From Sporomusaceae bacterium (GTDB lineage Bacteria > Bacillota > Negativicutes > UBA1444): DNA of 64,000 bases. Position numbers and translations under genes: made by a program. Below, one piece after another: positions 9,041 through 18,242 of the stretch. Within the stretch, counting starts at the first letter, position 1. Each line of letters starts with the position of its first letter. The notes under the pieces were generated by a model that was not told the DNA's origin, searched no databases, and saw only the letters and a program-made list of their open reading frames with translations. The stretch spans positions 62,001-126,000 of the forward strand of contig JAHDPL010000019.1 of the NCBI GenBank assembly GCA_018434355.1. Reading direction: 5' to 3'.

Positions 9041-10167
9041 CGCAGCAACTCCGCAGGTTCTGATTGATACAACGGCTTTAATGCAATAAACCCGGAACCC
9101 AGTGCGACTAATATAGTAAATGCAATTGTGCCCATGATCAGCCACCACGGAAAACTGATGGCGACATTATATAGTGCGGCCAGTTGCCATACAAACGTTG
9201 TAATGACCATTGTCAAAGACACGCCAATCACCCCAACCCATAAAGATTGTTCCAATACAACATTTTTTAAATCGGAAACCGATATTCCCAGTGCTCGCAG
9301 TGTTGCGTATTCTCGCAAATTGGCTAGAATGGCACTGCGGAGAGTCTGGCTGGTGATGGCAGTTCCAACGAGTATCCCGAGCAAGGCCGAAAAACCAAAA
9401 CCAGCGCCGGCGCCTGATTCCGTAAGCCAATAATGCTGAGATTGCGCCGATAGTTCTTCTCGCGACCACACCCGAAAATTTTTCTGCGGGTCAAGGTCCT
9501 GTATCTTGTCGCGAACAAAATCGACCTGACTGGGGTTATGAAGAGAAACAAGGACATATTGTGTTTTATCGAGGTTTTGCGAAGGATTTATTGTTTGAAA
9601 GGTCTTGGAAGAAGTATAAATGTTTGCGCCACCGATACTTCGGAAATTTTTTAGCAATCCAACCACGCGAACCCGTTTTCCATTGATTTCGGCAACCCCA
9701 CCAAGAGATACTTTGAGTTTCTCTAAATCGCCCTCGTCTACCAACACTCCACCCGGTTCGTCTAGCGCCATTCTCATGTCTTGAGGAAGATTTTTGGGAA
9801 ACCCCAAACTTTGGTTTGAAGTGTCAACGCCCCAAATATAAGTCATAACTTTGGAACCGTCAGAAGCACTCCAATCCCCTGTAGCCATATACATTTCTTC
9901 AACTCGTTTGACTTCTGGGCAAAGATAGGGCAGTGGAGAATATCTCTTATGAAGATCACGGGCCAAGTCGACGCTGGGAATGGCTGGCGAGGTAATCCAA
10001 ATATCCGCCTTTGCTCGATCAACGGGGGAACTAGATGTTTCAAACATCCCAAAAAGCAGTCCCGCTTGAACGATAATTAATAAACCAGAAAAAGCGACGG
10101 CCATGACTGCGGCCAAATATCTTCGCCACTCATATTGTAGATTTGCTCTTGCCAACGAAAATGTCAT
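9037..10167 (-). CDS. FtsX/DevC-type ABC exporter permease
   Basis: 376 residues: an N-terminal membrane helix (about 15-40), a large extracytoplasmic domain, and three C-terminal helices, the FtsX/MacB layout as in DevC. The start at 10167 follows GAGGTG at normal distance. First gene of the exporter operon, stop overlapping the ATPase start. A TetR operator lies 16-32 bp before the start codon, so this operon is probably repressed by the neighbouring regulator. The substrate is unknown; DevBCA exports glycolipids. Confidence 0.9.
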   Translation of the reverse strand: MTFSLARANLQYEWRRYLAAVMAVAFSGLLIIVQAGLLFGMFETSSSPVDRAKADIWITSPAIPSVDLARDLHKRYSPLPYLCPEVKRVEEMYMATGDWSASDGSKVMTYIWGVDTSNQSLGFPKNLPQDMRMALDEPGGVLVDEGDLEKLKVSLGGVAEINGKRVRVVGLLKNFRSIGGANIYTSSKTFQTINPSQNLDKTQYVLVSLHNPSQVDFVRDKIQDLDPQKNFRVWSREELSAQSQHYWLTESGAGAGFGFSALLGILVGTAITSQTLRSAILANLREYATLRALGISVSDLKNVVLEQSLWVGVIGVSLTMVITTFVWQLAALYNVAISFPWWLIMGTIAFTILVALGSGFIALKPLYQSEPAELLR

Positions 10168-10182
10168 CTTACACCTCATTAT

Positions 10183-10199
10183 TGACTGACAGTCAGTCG
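10183..10199. promoter_or_regulatory. TetR operator, exporter promoter
   Basis: TGACTGA-CAG-TCAGTCG, an almost perfect palindrome 16 bp upstream of the permease start and matching the site before the tetR gene. Position suits direct repression of the exporter operon. Confidence 0.7.
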
Positions 10200-10227
10200 T
10201 TATTCGTCAAAATAAATCACCACTTGA

Positions 10228-10851
10228 TTAAGTGATAAAACTCAATAAATCAATCGTCTCTTCTTCAATACCCAGCATCTTTGTGATCAGCTTCTCCAGA
10301 ATAACGGCTTTGCGCCTTATCTCTTCGATATTGCCGGAGCTTACCATTGAATCAAAAAGAGAATCCATACTATACAATAAGATCGATACTGTTTCTTCAA
10401 CATACTCGACGTGCATCGTTCCTTCTTTGTTGCCTTCAGAAATGATCTCGGCCAGTAAAGGAACAAACATCTGCTCATATTTCTTGTCCATAACCTCCAA
10501 AATACTCCAGTATTTTTTTTGGTACAGTTGTCCAATGAAAATCCGTTCGTTATAGCTATGCGACAAAACGATATCTAATACAACTTGTAATTTTCGAATA
10601 GCGCTACCGCTGGTTTTATGGCAGGCAGTCGTAGCCTGAGCAGATAGTGCGATCACTTCGCGCTCAATAACCGCATCCAGGATCTCTTCCTTGGACTTGA
10701 AATGATAGTAAAAAGTCCCTTGCGCCACGCCTGTTTTCTTTACAATGTCACTAACCGATGTCTGTTCAAAACCAAACTCACTAAAAAGCGCAGCTGCTTG
10801 ATCTATTAGCTCCGCTCGCCGCACCTCAGGCTCTTTTGATATTCTTGCCAT
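10228..10851 (-). CDS. TetR/AcrR family repressor
   Basis: 207 residues with an N-terminal TetR helix-turn-helix (AAALFSEFGFEQTSVSDIVKKTGVAQGTFYYHFKSKEEIL at about 18-57) and a helical ligand domain. The start at 10851 has a purine-rich site (GAGGGG) upstream. It lies upstream of, and on the same strand as, the exporter operon, and a shared palindrome stands before both. It is most likely an autoregulated, ligand-released repressor of the exporter. Confidence 0.92.
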   Translation of the reverse strand: MARISKEPEVRRAELIDQAAALFSEFGFEQTSVSDIVKKTGVAQGTFYYHFKSKEEILDAVIEREVIALSAQATTACHKTSGSAIRKLQVVLDIVLSHSYNERIFIGQLYQKKYWSILEVMDKKYEQMFVPLLAEIISEGNKEGTMHVEYVEETVSILLYSMDSLFDSMVSSGNIEEIRRKAVILEKLITKMLGIEEETIDLLSFIT

Positions 10852-10870
10852 TTTCCCACCCCTCGTCAAC

Positions 10871-10887
10871 TGACTGATAGTCAGTCA
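10871..10887. promoter_or_regulatory. TetR operator, own promoter
   Basis: TGACTGA-TAG-TCAGTCA, a perfect 7-3-7 palindrome about 20 bp upstream of the tetR start. Its twin lies before the exporter permease. Confidence 0.75.
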
Positions 10888-11035
10888 GTTGATATGTTAA
10901 TATATATTTTTTGTTTTGTCAATGAAGAAGCGGACAAAAATTTATTTGAATTTGAAACTGCTTTATCCTTCATCTTCTTGAAGATGCTTTGCCTTGGCAC
11001 CCACTATTCACCGTTTCAATACCCCGGTTCCATCT

Positions 11036-11090
11036 CGAAACTAGAGAACACAACAGGGCCTCTGCGGCCCTGTTGTGTTCTCTAGTTTCG
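11036..11090. terminator. Perfect 25-bp-stem hairpin ending the catabolic operon
   Basis: Two exact 25-base inverse arms (starting CGAAACTAGAGAAC) around the loop TCTGC, placed between the aldolase stop (11124) and the tetR gene. It is an unusually long perfect stem without a strong T run on either side, so it may act as a terminator, a transcript-stabilising 3' end or an RNase III site. Confidence 0.6.
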
Positions 11091-11123
11091 CAATTCCCCC
11101 TTGAATTCGAAAAAAATGTTTCA

Positions 11124-11915
11124 TTAGATCCCCAGAACACCGGCCAGTTTCTTGATTCTTGCCGCATCTTCGTTCAATAAAGGGCGATAAATCTCCTGGC
11201 GACTCAGATACCAGTGATATTCAAACTCCAGCGCCAGCAGTATCGCCTGCGCAAGCTCCGCCTGATCGCGGCAGCAATAGTCGATGCAAAAATCACCAAA
11301 TACAACTTTTCTCGTTTCAAACCCATCCAACAAACCGTCAAGTTGCGTGATAAACGGTACTGTTTTAACGGTGATTCCGCCACCCACCAGGCAGCGAATC
11401 GATTTTTCCTTGGCCTGCGTAAAGACTGATTTTGCTTGATCCAGCAGCAATTGGCTGTCCGGGTCCGCCACTTTCATCGCGGCGCTGAGGTCTGCACGCC
11501 CAAGTACGATTCCATCCAGCAGGGCGATATTGTCGGCGCTGAGAATCTGAGAGATTTTTTCGCAACCATCCAGGGTCTCTATATTGATCAGCAAACGCGT
11601 ATCCGCAAGCTCATCTGCGTCGAACAGCCCCGAAGCCATCGTCAGAAATTTTTCCAACGCAAACCGCGACTCAATCATCGGCGCCATCAAGGCATTTACG
11701 CCAAACCCTTTCGCCATCCGGGCGTCGGTGATCGCTTCGCAGCCACCAATTTTCACGGTCATCCCGACTCCGGCCGCCATCGTGATCTCTTTGGTGCGCA
11801 GCAATTCGTACGGCAGGATGCCTTCCGCTTCCAGCGATGCCTTCACTGCTGTCGCGCCGTGATCGATGCGCAACCGGCTGAGAATCTCGACCATTTTTTT
11901 CTCCAGTTTATTCAT
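11124..11915 (-). CDS. HpcH/HpaI-type aldolase/lyase
   Basis: 263 residues of the HpcH/HpaI aldolase-citrate lyase beta superfamily, a TIM barrel that binds a divalent metal and cleaves or forms C-C bonds of oxo-acids. The metal region is visible as NIETLDG (Glu) and GRADLSAAM (Asp). Last gene of the sigma-54 operon, 14 bp after the RraA-like gene. Likely a lyase for the oxo-acid formed upstream; it is more diverged than textbook HpaI, so the exact substrate is open. Confidence 0.8.
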   Translation of the reverse strand: MNKLEKKMVEILSRLRIDHGATAVKASLEAEGILPYELLRTKEITMAAGVGMTVKIGGCEAITDARMAKGFGVNALMAPMIESRFALEKFLTMASGLFDADELADTRLLINIETLDGCEKISQILSADNIALLDGIVLGRADLSAAMKVADPDSQLLLDQAKSVFTQAKEKSIRCLVGGGITVKTVPFITQLDGLLDGFETRKVVFGDFCIDYCCRDQAELAQAILLALEFEYHWYLSRQEIYRPLLNEDAARIKKLAGVLGI

Positions 11916-11928
11916 TGGAAACTCCCCT

Positions 11929-12555
11929 CTATTTGAAGCTGTCCGGTTTCAACCCATCGATGTACTGCTCGGCCGCCTGCCGATTGCCCAGGATCGCCGC
12001 CGCGCGCGCCTCGTCCTTCTGCATTTTGTCCAGCGCCGCTTTAAGAACTTCTGTTGCTCTTGCCTGCGGTACGACCGCAACACCGTTCGCATCGCCAACA
12101 ATAATGTCGCCAGACGCAACATTCGCTCCGCCGCAAGAAATCGGCACATTGACTTCGCCGCCGCCGATTTTTTTGCTGCAGGCCACGGTAGCCCCTTTGC
12201 AAAAGACGGGAAAGTTCAACGCCTTGATACTAAGAATGTCCCGGATGGTTCCGTCGATCACCACGCCGCCCAGACCAAATGTCTCGGCCAGGCCAATGAC
12301 AAAATCGCCGGCAGCCGCATTATATAAGTATCCCTTGGCGTCAACAACAAGGATGTCGCCCGGCTTGGCCTGCCGGATTCCTCGCAACACAGCCATGTTG
12401 TCTCCCGCCGGCACTTTGACGGTAAAGGCCGGTCCGGCAATACAATAAGTTTCTTTTAGTGGTTTGATTGACGGGTCCATATTGTTCATTCCCTGCTGCG
12501 CATCGGAAACACAGGTGACCGGCACTTTGCGGAAGGCTTCAATTATTGTGTTCAT
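11929..12555 (-). CDS. RraA-like HMG/CHA aldolase family protein
   Basis: 208 residues of the RraA/HMG aldolase family. The catalytic pattern GGVVIDGTIRD contains the Arg and Asp used by class II pyruvate aldolases that split 4-hydroxy-4-methyl-2-oxoglutarate or 4-carboxy-4-hydroxy-2-oxoadipate (CHA) into pyruvate and oxaloacetate/pyruvate. The ATG at 12555 overlaps the preceding stop (ATGA) with GGAG upstream. A role as RNase E inhibitor (RraA) is unlikely given the metabolic operon. Confidence 0.82.
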   Translation of the reverse strand: MNTIIEAFRKVPVTCVSDAQQGMNNMDPSIKPLKETYCIAGPAFTVKVPAGDNMAVLRGIRQAKPGDILVVDAKGYLYNAAAGDFVIGLAETFGLGGVVIDGTIRDILSIKALNFPVFCKGATVACSKKIGGGEVNVPISCGGANVASGDIIVGDANGVAVVPQARATEVLKAALDKMQKDEARAAAILGNRQAAEQYIDGLKPDSFK

Positions 12556-13808
12556 TTCAGCTCCAGCATATCGCTCCACAGCAGCCATTTATCGCCATCC
12601 TCCATGATGTATTTGCGGACAAATTTCAGTTTGCCATCGCTGCCAATGCGGAAAAGCGCAAAATTGGCCGGAACTTTTTCCAGTTTTTCGCCCGTACGAA
12701 CCCACATTGTTTTTTGGTTTGCCGCCAGGAAAAGACTCCCTGTCGGATCGACGGTAAAGGTTCTCGTTTCCATCCCTTGACTGTCTATATGCTGAATCAG
12801 CGTCGGTTCACCGGTTTTCTGGTCTATGGAATACACCGCTATATTGTTTTCGCCACCGGCCCAGAGCGTTTTGTCACCTTCCTTGATCGTTCCATCGGCA
12901 CGATTGGTCACATAAAGGATTTTCCCGTTGGGATGAATCTGAATGCAGCCGCCTTTTTGCCTGTTGCGATGAACATTGGCCAGATCGATCAATGTTTCTT
13001 TGCGGAACAATGGCTCTGTTCCCATCGTGCCATCTGTCTTCAATTCATACTGAAAAACTTTGCTGGTCCGCTCAATTCCAACGTAAACCCAGGGTTTTGT
13101 CGGATGAAAAGCCAAATGTCGGGGACCAACGCCGTCTTCAAAATATTCTTTGCTTATCTGGTTTAGCATTCCTTTGTCAAAAGCAAATGTTGTTACACTA
13201 CCGATATCGGCCGGTTTGTTTTTTCCGGCTTCGTTGCCGCGCCCCAGTGCAATCACGGTTTTATTTGCAGGGGTCACGACTACCTGGTGAGTGAATATTC
13301 CGCCATCCGGTGTTTCGGCTTGCGCGACTTCTCCGATCAAAAATCCTTCCGCAGCGATTTTATAAACTTTTACCGTACCGGACTTATTGAATGCGACCAA
13401 TGCGTATTCGCCTTTTCGGTCCACGGTCACATGGATCGGACGTTCCGGCAGGTTAAGGGAAGCGCCGAATTCCTGCAAATCTCCACTTTTCTGATCAATC
13501 TTGAACGCACTCAAAACATGCAGATCTCCAGCCGCGCCATAGGTTCCCGAGCCGGCGTTGCTGGAAACCGCGTAGAGAAACCGACCGGAAGGATCAACAG
13601 CCGCAAACTGCAGATTGGCGGGCAATCGCACCGAGCCTCTGAAGTTCAGAGCCGCATTGGCAGCATCGAGTTCATAGTAAAGAAGGTCCCTGTCCAGACT
13701 GGCGTAAACCATCGTTTTCCCTGTCTGTTTCACTGGCGACGCCTGCGCCTGGGAACCCGTCAAAAGAATCATTGTTAACATGAAAATTGCTAAAATGCGC
13801 TTTTTCAT
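12552..13808 (-). CDS. Secreted beta-propeller lactonase family protein
   Basis: 418 residues with a signal peptide (about 1-23, ending QAQAS) and a beta-propeller of the 6-phosphogluconolactonase/carboxymuconate-cyclase-like family (YncE-like), seen as repeated FxVDPSGRFLYAVS-type blades. Predicted outside the cytoplasmic membrane. It is the fourth gene of the operon and couples to the aldolase gene by ATGA overlap. Inferred to act on a lactone or bind a ligand in the periplasm; catalytic activity is not certain since many relatives are untested. Confidence 0.75.
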   Translation of the reverse strand: MKKRILAIFMLTMILLTGSQAQASPVKQTGKTMVYASLDRDLLYYELDAANAALNFRGSVRLPANLQFAAVDPSGRFLYAVSSNAGSGTYGAAGDLHVLSAFKIDQKSGDLQEFGASLNLPERPIHVTVDRKGEYALVAFNKSGTVKVYKIAAEGFLIGEVAQAETPDGGIFTHQVVVTPANKTVIALGRGNEAGKNKPADIGSVTTFAFDKGMLNQISKEYFEDGVGPRHLAFHPTKPWVYVGIERTSKVFQYELKTDGTMGTEPLFRKETLIDLANVHRNRQKGGCIQIHPNGKILYVTNRADGTIKEGDKTLWAGGENNIAVYSIDQKTGEPTLIQHIDSQGMETRTFTVDPTGSLFLAANQKTMWVRTGEKLEKVPANFALFRIGSDGKLKFVRKYIMEDGDKWLLWSDMLELK

Positions 13809-13874
13809 TATTCATTCGCCCCCGCTATTCATTTCGAACCGGACAATTCATGCGCCGGCAATCAGTTCACGTAT

Positions 13875-14855
13875 TTAGAACTGAAACAGGACCGCCGGAT
13901 TGTCCACCAGTATTTTATTGCGGACACTTTCATCCGGTGCTTGCTCTGCCAACAGATCCAGTAAGAGAGCATCATCCGGCATGGGCTTGCGGGCGGAAAA
14001 TTCACTGGGGTGTGGCCAATCTGTTCCCCACACCATCCGCTCCGGCGCATACCGGACAAACGCCTGTCCAACTTTGATCGTATCCGCGTAACCCGGCTCG
14101 CCGGCCTTGGAATCTTGATAGAGACCAGATAATTTCACCCAGGTATTCCCTTTGTCGAGCAAGCGGCAAATGATCTTGTAAGCCGGATGATCGGTTCCTG
14201 CCGGTTGGGGTATATGACCTCGATGGTCGAAAACGATGCCAGAAGGCAATCGCTTGAGAACAGATTCCATGGCAACAGTATCTGCTGCTGTCATCCAAAA
14301 TTGCACATGCCACCCTAACGGCTGGATTCGTCTTGATAACTGAATAATTTTTTCGCTGTCATTACTGGCGCCGGTAGCAATATTGAATCGAATCCCACGC
14401 ACTCCCAAACCATGCATCCATTTTAACTCGGCATCGGTAATCGTAGTGTCTACGACTACTTCAGCTCTTGCTTTTGAGCCCATCTGCTTGAGCGCGTCCA
14501 GCGTACAGCTATTATCAAAGCCATAAGCAGAAGGAGTGACGATTACATTGCGGGTCAGCCCGAGCCTTTGTTGCAGCAGTCGATAGGCATCCACCGTAGC
14601 AGGCGGCTGATTTCTGGTATCTGTAGGCAAATAGGGAAATCGTACCGGGTCGTAAATATGGTGGTGGCAGTCACAGGCAAGCGGAGGGATTTTGATGGAT
14701 GGAACTTGTCGTCCTGAGGAATAAGGGACCTGAAGTTCCCCGTATCGCTTCGGCGGCAACGTTTGCTCCGCAGCATGCACTGCTGAAAAATTCAGCCCAC
14801 CCTGCAGCGCAAGCATTGCCAATCCTGCTCTTGTAAGAAAACCTCGACGATTCAT
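13875..14855 (-). CDS. LigI-like amidohydrolase/lactonase with Tat signal
   Basis: 326 residues of the amidohydrolase_2 superfamily. The N-terminus MNRRGFLTRAGLAMLALQGG is a twin-arginine signal, and the mature part shows CDCHHHIYDPVRFP, FDHRGH and WGTDWPHP, the pattern of 2-pyrone-4,6-dicarboxylate lactonase (LigI) and galactarolactone isomerase. Export by Tat is unusual for LigI relatives, which are cytoplasmic. The ATG at 14855 is preferred over a TTG six bases upstream because its distance to AGGAGGG is normal. Probable role: hydrolysis of a carboxylated lactone before uptake. Confidence 0.82.
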   Translation of the reverse strand: MNRRGFLTRAGLAMLALQGGLNFSAVHAAEQTLPPKRYGELQVPYSSGRQVPSIKIPPLACDCHHHIYDPVRFPYLPTDTRNQPPATVDAYRLLQQRLGLTRNVIVTPSAYGFDNSCTLDALKQMGSKARAEVVVDTTITDAELKWMHGLGVRGIRFNIATGASNDSEKIIQLSRRIQPLGWHVQFWMTAADTVAMESVLKRLPSGIVFDHRGHIPQPAGTDHPAYKIICRLLDKGNTWVKLSGLYQDSKAGEPGYADTIKVGQAFVRYAPERMVWGTDWPHPSEFSARKPMPDDALLLDLLAEQAPDESVRNKILVDNPAVLFQF

Positions 14856-14891
14856 CGTCAAAAACCCTCCTCTTGCATTTTTATCTATATT

Positions 14892-16829
14892 TCAACTTAC
14901 GGTGGAAGTACGTTTCTGTCTGACCCAGTTCAGGCAGCCGCCTGCTTTCACATAATCGAGATCCGCCTGGTACAACGGCGTAGTTAGCCTGATTTCGCAG
15001 TGTTTGCTCTCATTGCGGAGCGTAAAGACTTTCCCTTCGCATAGTTCGGTTGTATCCAAGGACAGTACGTCGCCCTGCTCAATTATTCCCCAGTCCGCCA
15101 CATCGCAGAAAATAAGCGGCAGCAACCCCCAATTTACCATGTTGGCCAAATGCAGCCTGGCAAAACTCTTGGCAATCACAGCCTTGACCCCGAGATAGCG
15201 CGGGACCATTGCCGCCTGTTCACGGCTGGAACCCTGGCCATAGTTGGCACCGCCGACAATGAATCCGCCGCCGGCTGCTTGCGCCCGTTCGGCAAAGCTA
15301 TCATCCACAACTTTAAACGCGTGCTTGGAGAATTCGGGGATATTGGACCGGATCGGCGTGTAGTTTGCGCCGGCTGGCACAATATGATCCGTTGTAATCC
15401 CGTCGGCCAGTTTCAGCAAAACTTCACCGCGCGTGAGGTCAGGCAACGCTGGCATCTCCGGGATCGGTGTCGAATTGGGTCCGCGCCGGACAGTTATTTT
15501 TTCCGGTTCAGTACTGGGTGGCAGAAACAAATCCCGGTCATCAACAAACGGTTCCGGCATTTCATACACTAAGGGAGTCAATCCCAGATCGCGCGGGTCG
15601 GTGATTACGCCGGTCAGGGCGGAAGCTGCCGCCACCTCCGGGCTGACCAGGTAGACCTGGGCCGAGGCCGTTCCGCTTCGCCCCAGGAAGTTGCGCGGCG
15701 TCGTCCGTAGCGACACGCCTTCCGTCTGCGGGGCAAAACCACAACCGTTGCAGCCGCCGCAGGCCGGCTCGAATATCCGCACGCCGGCGGCAATAATCCG
15801 GTCGTGCGCCCCGCGGGCGATGCTCTCGCGCACTGCCGTCCGGGTGGCCGGGTACAGGCCGGCATCCACGTCCCGGTGAATCTGCCGACCCGCCAAAATG
15901 TGGGCGATCATGAGCAAATCCTGTAACGAGCCGTTGGTGCAGCTGCCCATCATTACCTGGTCGACTTTGATTCCGGCTACTTCCCTGACCGGAACCACTT
16001 TGTCCGGCGAATGCGGCAGCGCAATCAGCGGTTCGAGTGTCGACAGGTCGATTTCGATCGTTTCGTCATAAACGGCGTCAGCATCGGCTGCCAGCGGCGT
16101 CCACTGTTCTTCCCGGCGATAGGCCCGCAGCCATTTGCGGGTGTTTTCATCACTGGGAAACACTGACGTCGTGGCCCCGGTTTCCTGCCCCATATTCGTG
16201 ATGGTGGAGCGCTCGGCAACATTCAGGGTCATTACGCCCGGCCCGCCATATTCGAGAATTTTTCCTACGCCGCCCTGCACGCCGATCCGCCGCAGAACTT
16301 CCAGAATGACATTCTTCGCCGACACAAATGCCGGTAACTTGCCGACCAGATTTACCCGGACAATTTGGGGCATAGCCAGATAAAAGGGTTCGCCGGCCAT
16401 CGCCATCGCCCCGTCAAAACCGCCTACCCCGATGGAAAGCATGCCGATCCCGCCGGCGGCTACCGTATGCGAATCCCCGCCGATCAGCGTCTGGCCCGGC
16501 CTGGCCCAATGCTCCAGATGCAACTGGTGGCAGATGCCGTTGCCGATCCGGGAACAGGTCACCCCGACTTTTGCCGTAATATCCTGCAAATAACGATGAT
16601 CGTCGGAGTTTTTATAGTCGGCCTGAATCAGGTTATGGTCGATATAGTGAACAGCCAGTCCCACTTTTACCCGGTCCAGCCCCATGGCCTCGAATGCCTG
16701 AAACGACATGACTCCGTTCAGGTCATGCGACAGGGTCTGGTCAGCACGAACGGCGACCCGGCTGCCCCGTTTCATTTCTCCTGCCACCAGCGACGCGGCA
16801 ATCAATTTTTCACTCAGTGTCTGTCCCAT
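14892..16829 (-). CDS. Aconitase-family hydratase
   Basis: 645 residues with the iron-sulfur aconitase domain followed by the swivelling domain (GGANYGQGSSREQAA, KSFARLHLANMVNWG). Cluster ligands are in GSCTN and CGGC within ACGGCNGCGFAP; the extra Cys after CGGC is unlike common aconitases. Reaction expected: reversible dehydration/hydration of a tri- or dicarboxylic hydroxy-acid. GGGAGG lies before ATG 16829. Placed between the CitMHS transporter and the lactonase, so it probably acts on the imported tricarboxylate. Whether it is a housekeeping aconitase or a special hydratase cannot be told from sequence. Confidence 0.88.
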   Translation of the reverse strand: MGQTLSEKLIAASLVAGEMKRGSRVAVRADQTLSHDLNGVMSFQAFEAMGLDRVKVGLAVHYIDHNLIQADYKNSDDHRYLQDITAKVGVTCSRIGNGICHQLHLEHWARPGQTLIGGDSHTVAAGGIGMLSIGVGGFDGAMAMAGEPFYLAMPQIVRVNLVGKLPAFVSAKNVILEVLRRIGVQGGVGKILEYGGPGVMTLNVAERSTITNMGQETGATTSVFPSDENTRKWLRAYRREEQWTPLAADADAVYDETIEIDLSTLEPLIALPHSPDKVVPVREVAGIKVDQVMMGSCTNGSLQDLLMIAHILAGRQIHRDVDAGLYPATRTAVRESIARGAHDRIIAAGVRIFEPACGGCNGCGFAPQTEGVSLRTTPRNFLGRSGTASAQVYLVSPEVAAASALTGVITDPRDLGLTPLVYEMPEPFVDDRDLFLPPSTEPEKITVRRGPNSTPIPEMPALPDLTRGEVLLKLADGITTDHIVPAGANYTPIRSNIPEFSKHAFKVVDDSFAERAQAAGGGFIVGGANYGQGSSREQAAMVPRYLGVKAVIAKSFARLHLANMVNWGLLPLIFCDVADWGIIEQGDVLSLDTTELCEGKVFTLRNESKHCEIRLTTPLYQADLDYVKAGGCLNWVRQKRTSTVS

Positions 16830-16874
16830 GTTTTTCCTCCCAGTATTACAGTATCCGCTTCGTCAAACAAGCGG

Positions 16875-18188
16875 CTAAATCGGAATCGCGCCAAGCACAA
16901 TAGCGGTTACCAGCATAATCAGAGAAGTCATAATCGATGGCAACATCGCTTTTTTTGTCAAATCTTCCAGTGTCACGCCATTGAGGCCGATCAGGATATA
17001 AGTCGAGGCCACAAACGGGCTCAGCAGGTGACAACCTTGGGCTACCAGTGAGGCCCGACCGATTTCCGCAGCGCTGATCCCGTAGTTTGCTGCGGTTTTA
17101 GCCAGAATCGGCACGATGCCGAAATAATAGGCGTCATTGGTCAAGAAGTAGTCAAACGGCAGGCTGGTAAGACCAGTGATCAACGCCAGATGCGACCCCA
17201 TACTTTCCGGAATGTTATTGGTCAACGTTTTAGCCATGGCATCGATCATCTTGGTTCCCGACATGATTCCGGTAAAGATGCCGGCGCCGAGCACCATCGA
17301 AATGTTGGGCAACACATTGGTGCCATAGTAGGAAATCCGTTCGCCTTGGGTCTTTAGACTCGGATAATTGATCATCAACGCAACTGCCGAACAAATCATG
17401 AACAGAACGTTGAGCGGCAACACTCCGCTAACCAGACAGATCATCAATACCACAGTCAGCAGCAAATTGACCATAAACAATTTAGGCCGTTTCAATTCGG
17501 CTGCATTTTCATCCAGCTCCACCGAAAAATTGCCTAATCCGGCGTGACCGCCTTCAGTAATGGTCTGGATGCCCAGGCGTTTTCTTTCTCCCATCCCCCA
17601 ATAATAGGCAACACAGAGAATCCAAATTGTACCGACGACCATTCCCGGAATCAGCGGCACAAACAGTTGCGAAGCATCCAGGTTCAAGGCTGCCATAACC
17701 CGGGCCGTTGGCCCGCCCCAGGGGGTGATGTTCATCACGCCATTTTGCATAATCGCCAGCGCTGGTAAAATAATCGGGTTGATTTTTAATTTGCGGTGAA
17801 CGGCCAGCATGGCCGAAGTGGTAATGATATAGGTCGTCGCACCGTCGCCATCGAGTGAAACGATGCCTGCCAGCAAGGCGGTGCCGACGATTACTCGCAT
17901 TGGATCACCCTTGGTGGCGCGCAGGATCGCATTAATCAAGGGGTCAAACAAACCGGCGTCGATCATAATCATAAAGAAAAACATGGCAAAGGCAATCATA
18001 ACAGCAGTGGGCGCCACCTGACGTATGCCGGCTAGCGCCATAGCGCCGACTTTGGGACCAAACCCCAGGGCAATGCCAAATACGATAGGCAGAAGAATGA
18101 GACCGTTCATGGCGGAAATTCGTTTGGTCATCAAGAGGAACATGAAAATAATTACCATCAAAAATCCTGCAATTGCCAACGTTGACAC
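16875..18188 (-). CDS. CitMHS-type citrate/tricarboxylate transporter
   Basis: 437 residues, about 11-12 membrane segments, resembling the CitMHS/ion-transporter superfamily that imports citrate (with metal or protons). Start taken as the GTG at 18188, since GGGAGG lies seven bases ahead; the six codons upstream include the Shine-Dalgarno itself. A sigma-54 promoter gives a leader of about 27 bases. First gene of the catabolic operon: it would bring in the tricarboxylate-like substrate. Confidence 0.87.
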   Translation of the reverse strand: MSTLAIAGFLMVIIFMFLLMTKRISAMNGLILLPIVFGIALGFGPKVGAMALAGIRQVAPTAVMIAFAMFFFMIMIDAGLFDPLINAILRATKGDPMRVIVGTALLAGIVSLDGDGATTYIITTSAMLAVHRKLKINPIILPALAIMQNGVMNITPWGGPTARVMAALNLDASQLFVPLIPGMVVGTIWILCVAYYWGMGERKRLGIQTITEGGHAGLGNFSVELDENAAELKRPKLFMVNLLLTVVLMICLVSGVLPLNVLFMICSAVALMINYPSLKTQGERISYYGTNVLPNISMVLGAGIFTGIMSGTKMIDAMAKTLTNNIPESMGSHLALITGLTSLPFDYFLTNDAYYFGIVPILAKTAANYGISAAEIGRASLVAQGCHLLSPFVASTYILIGLNGVTLEDLTKKAMLPSIMTSLIMLVTAIVLGAIPI

Positions 18189-18224
18189 AATAAGACCTCC
18201 CAACAATTATTTGGGAGAGTATAA

Positions 18225-18242
18225 TTGCAACTTCCGTGCCAA
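18225..18242 (-). promoter_or_regulatory. Sigma-54 promoter of the catabolic operon
   Basis: On the minus strand TTGGCACGGAAGTTGCAA matches the sigma-54 -24/-12 consensus TGGCAC-N5-TTGCA exactly. Predicted transcript start near 18215. It lies between the PrpR-type activator gene and CitMHS. Confidence 0.88.
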
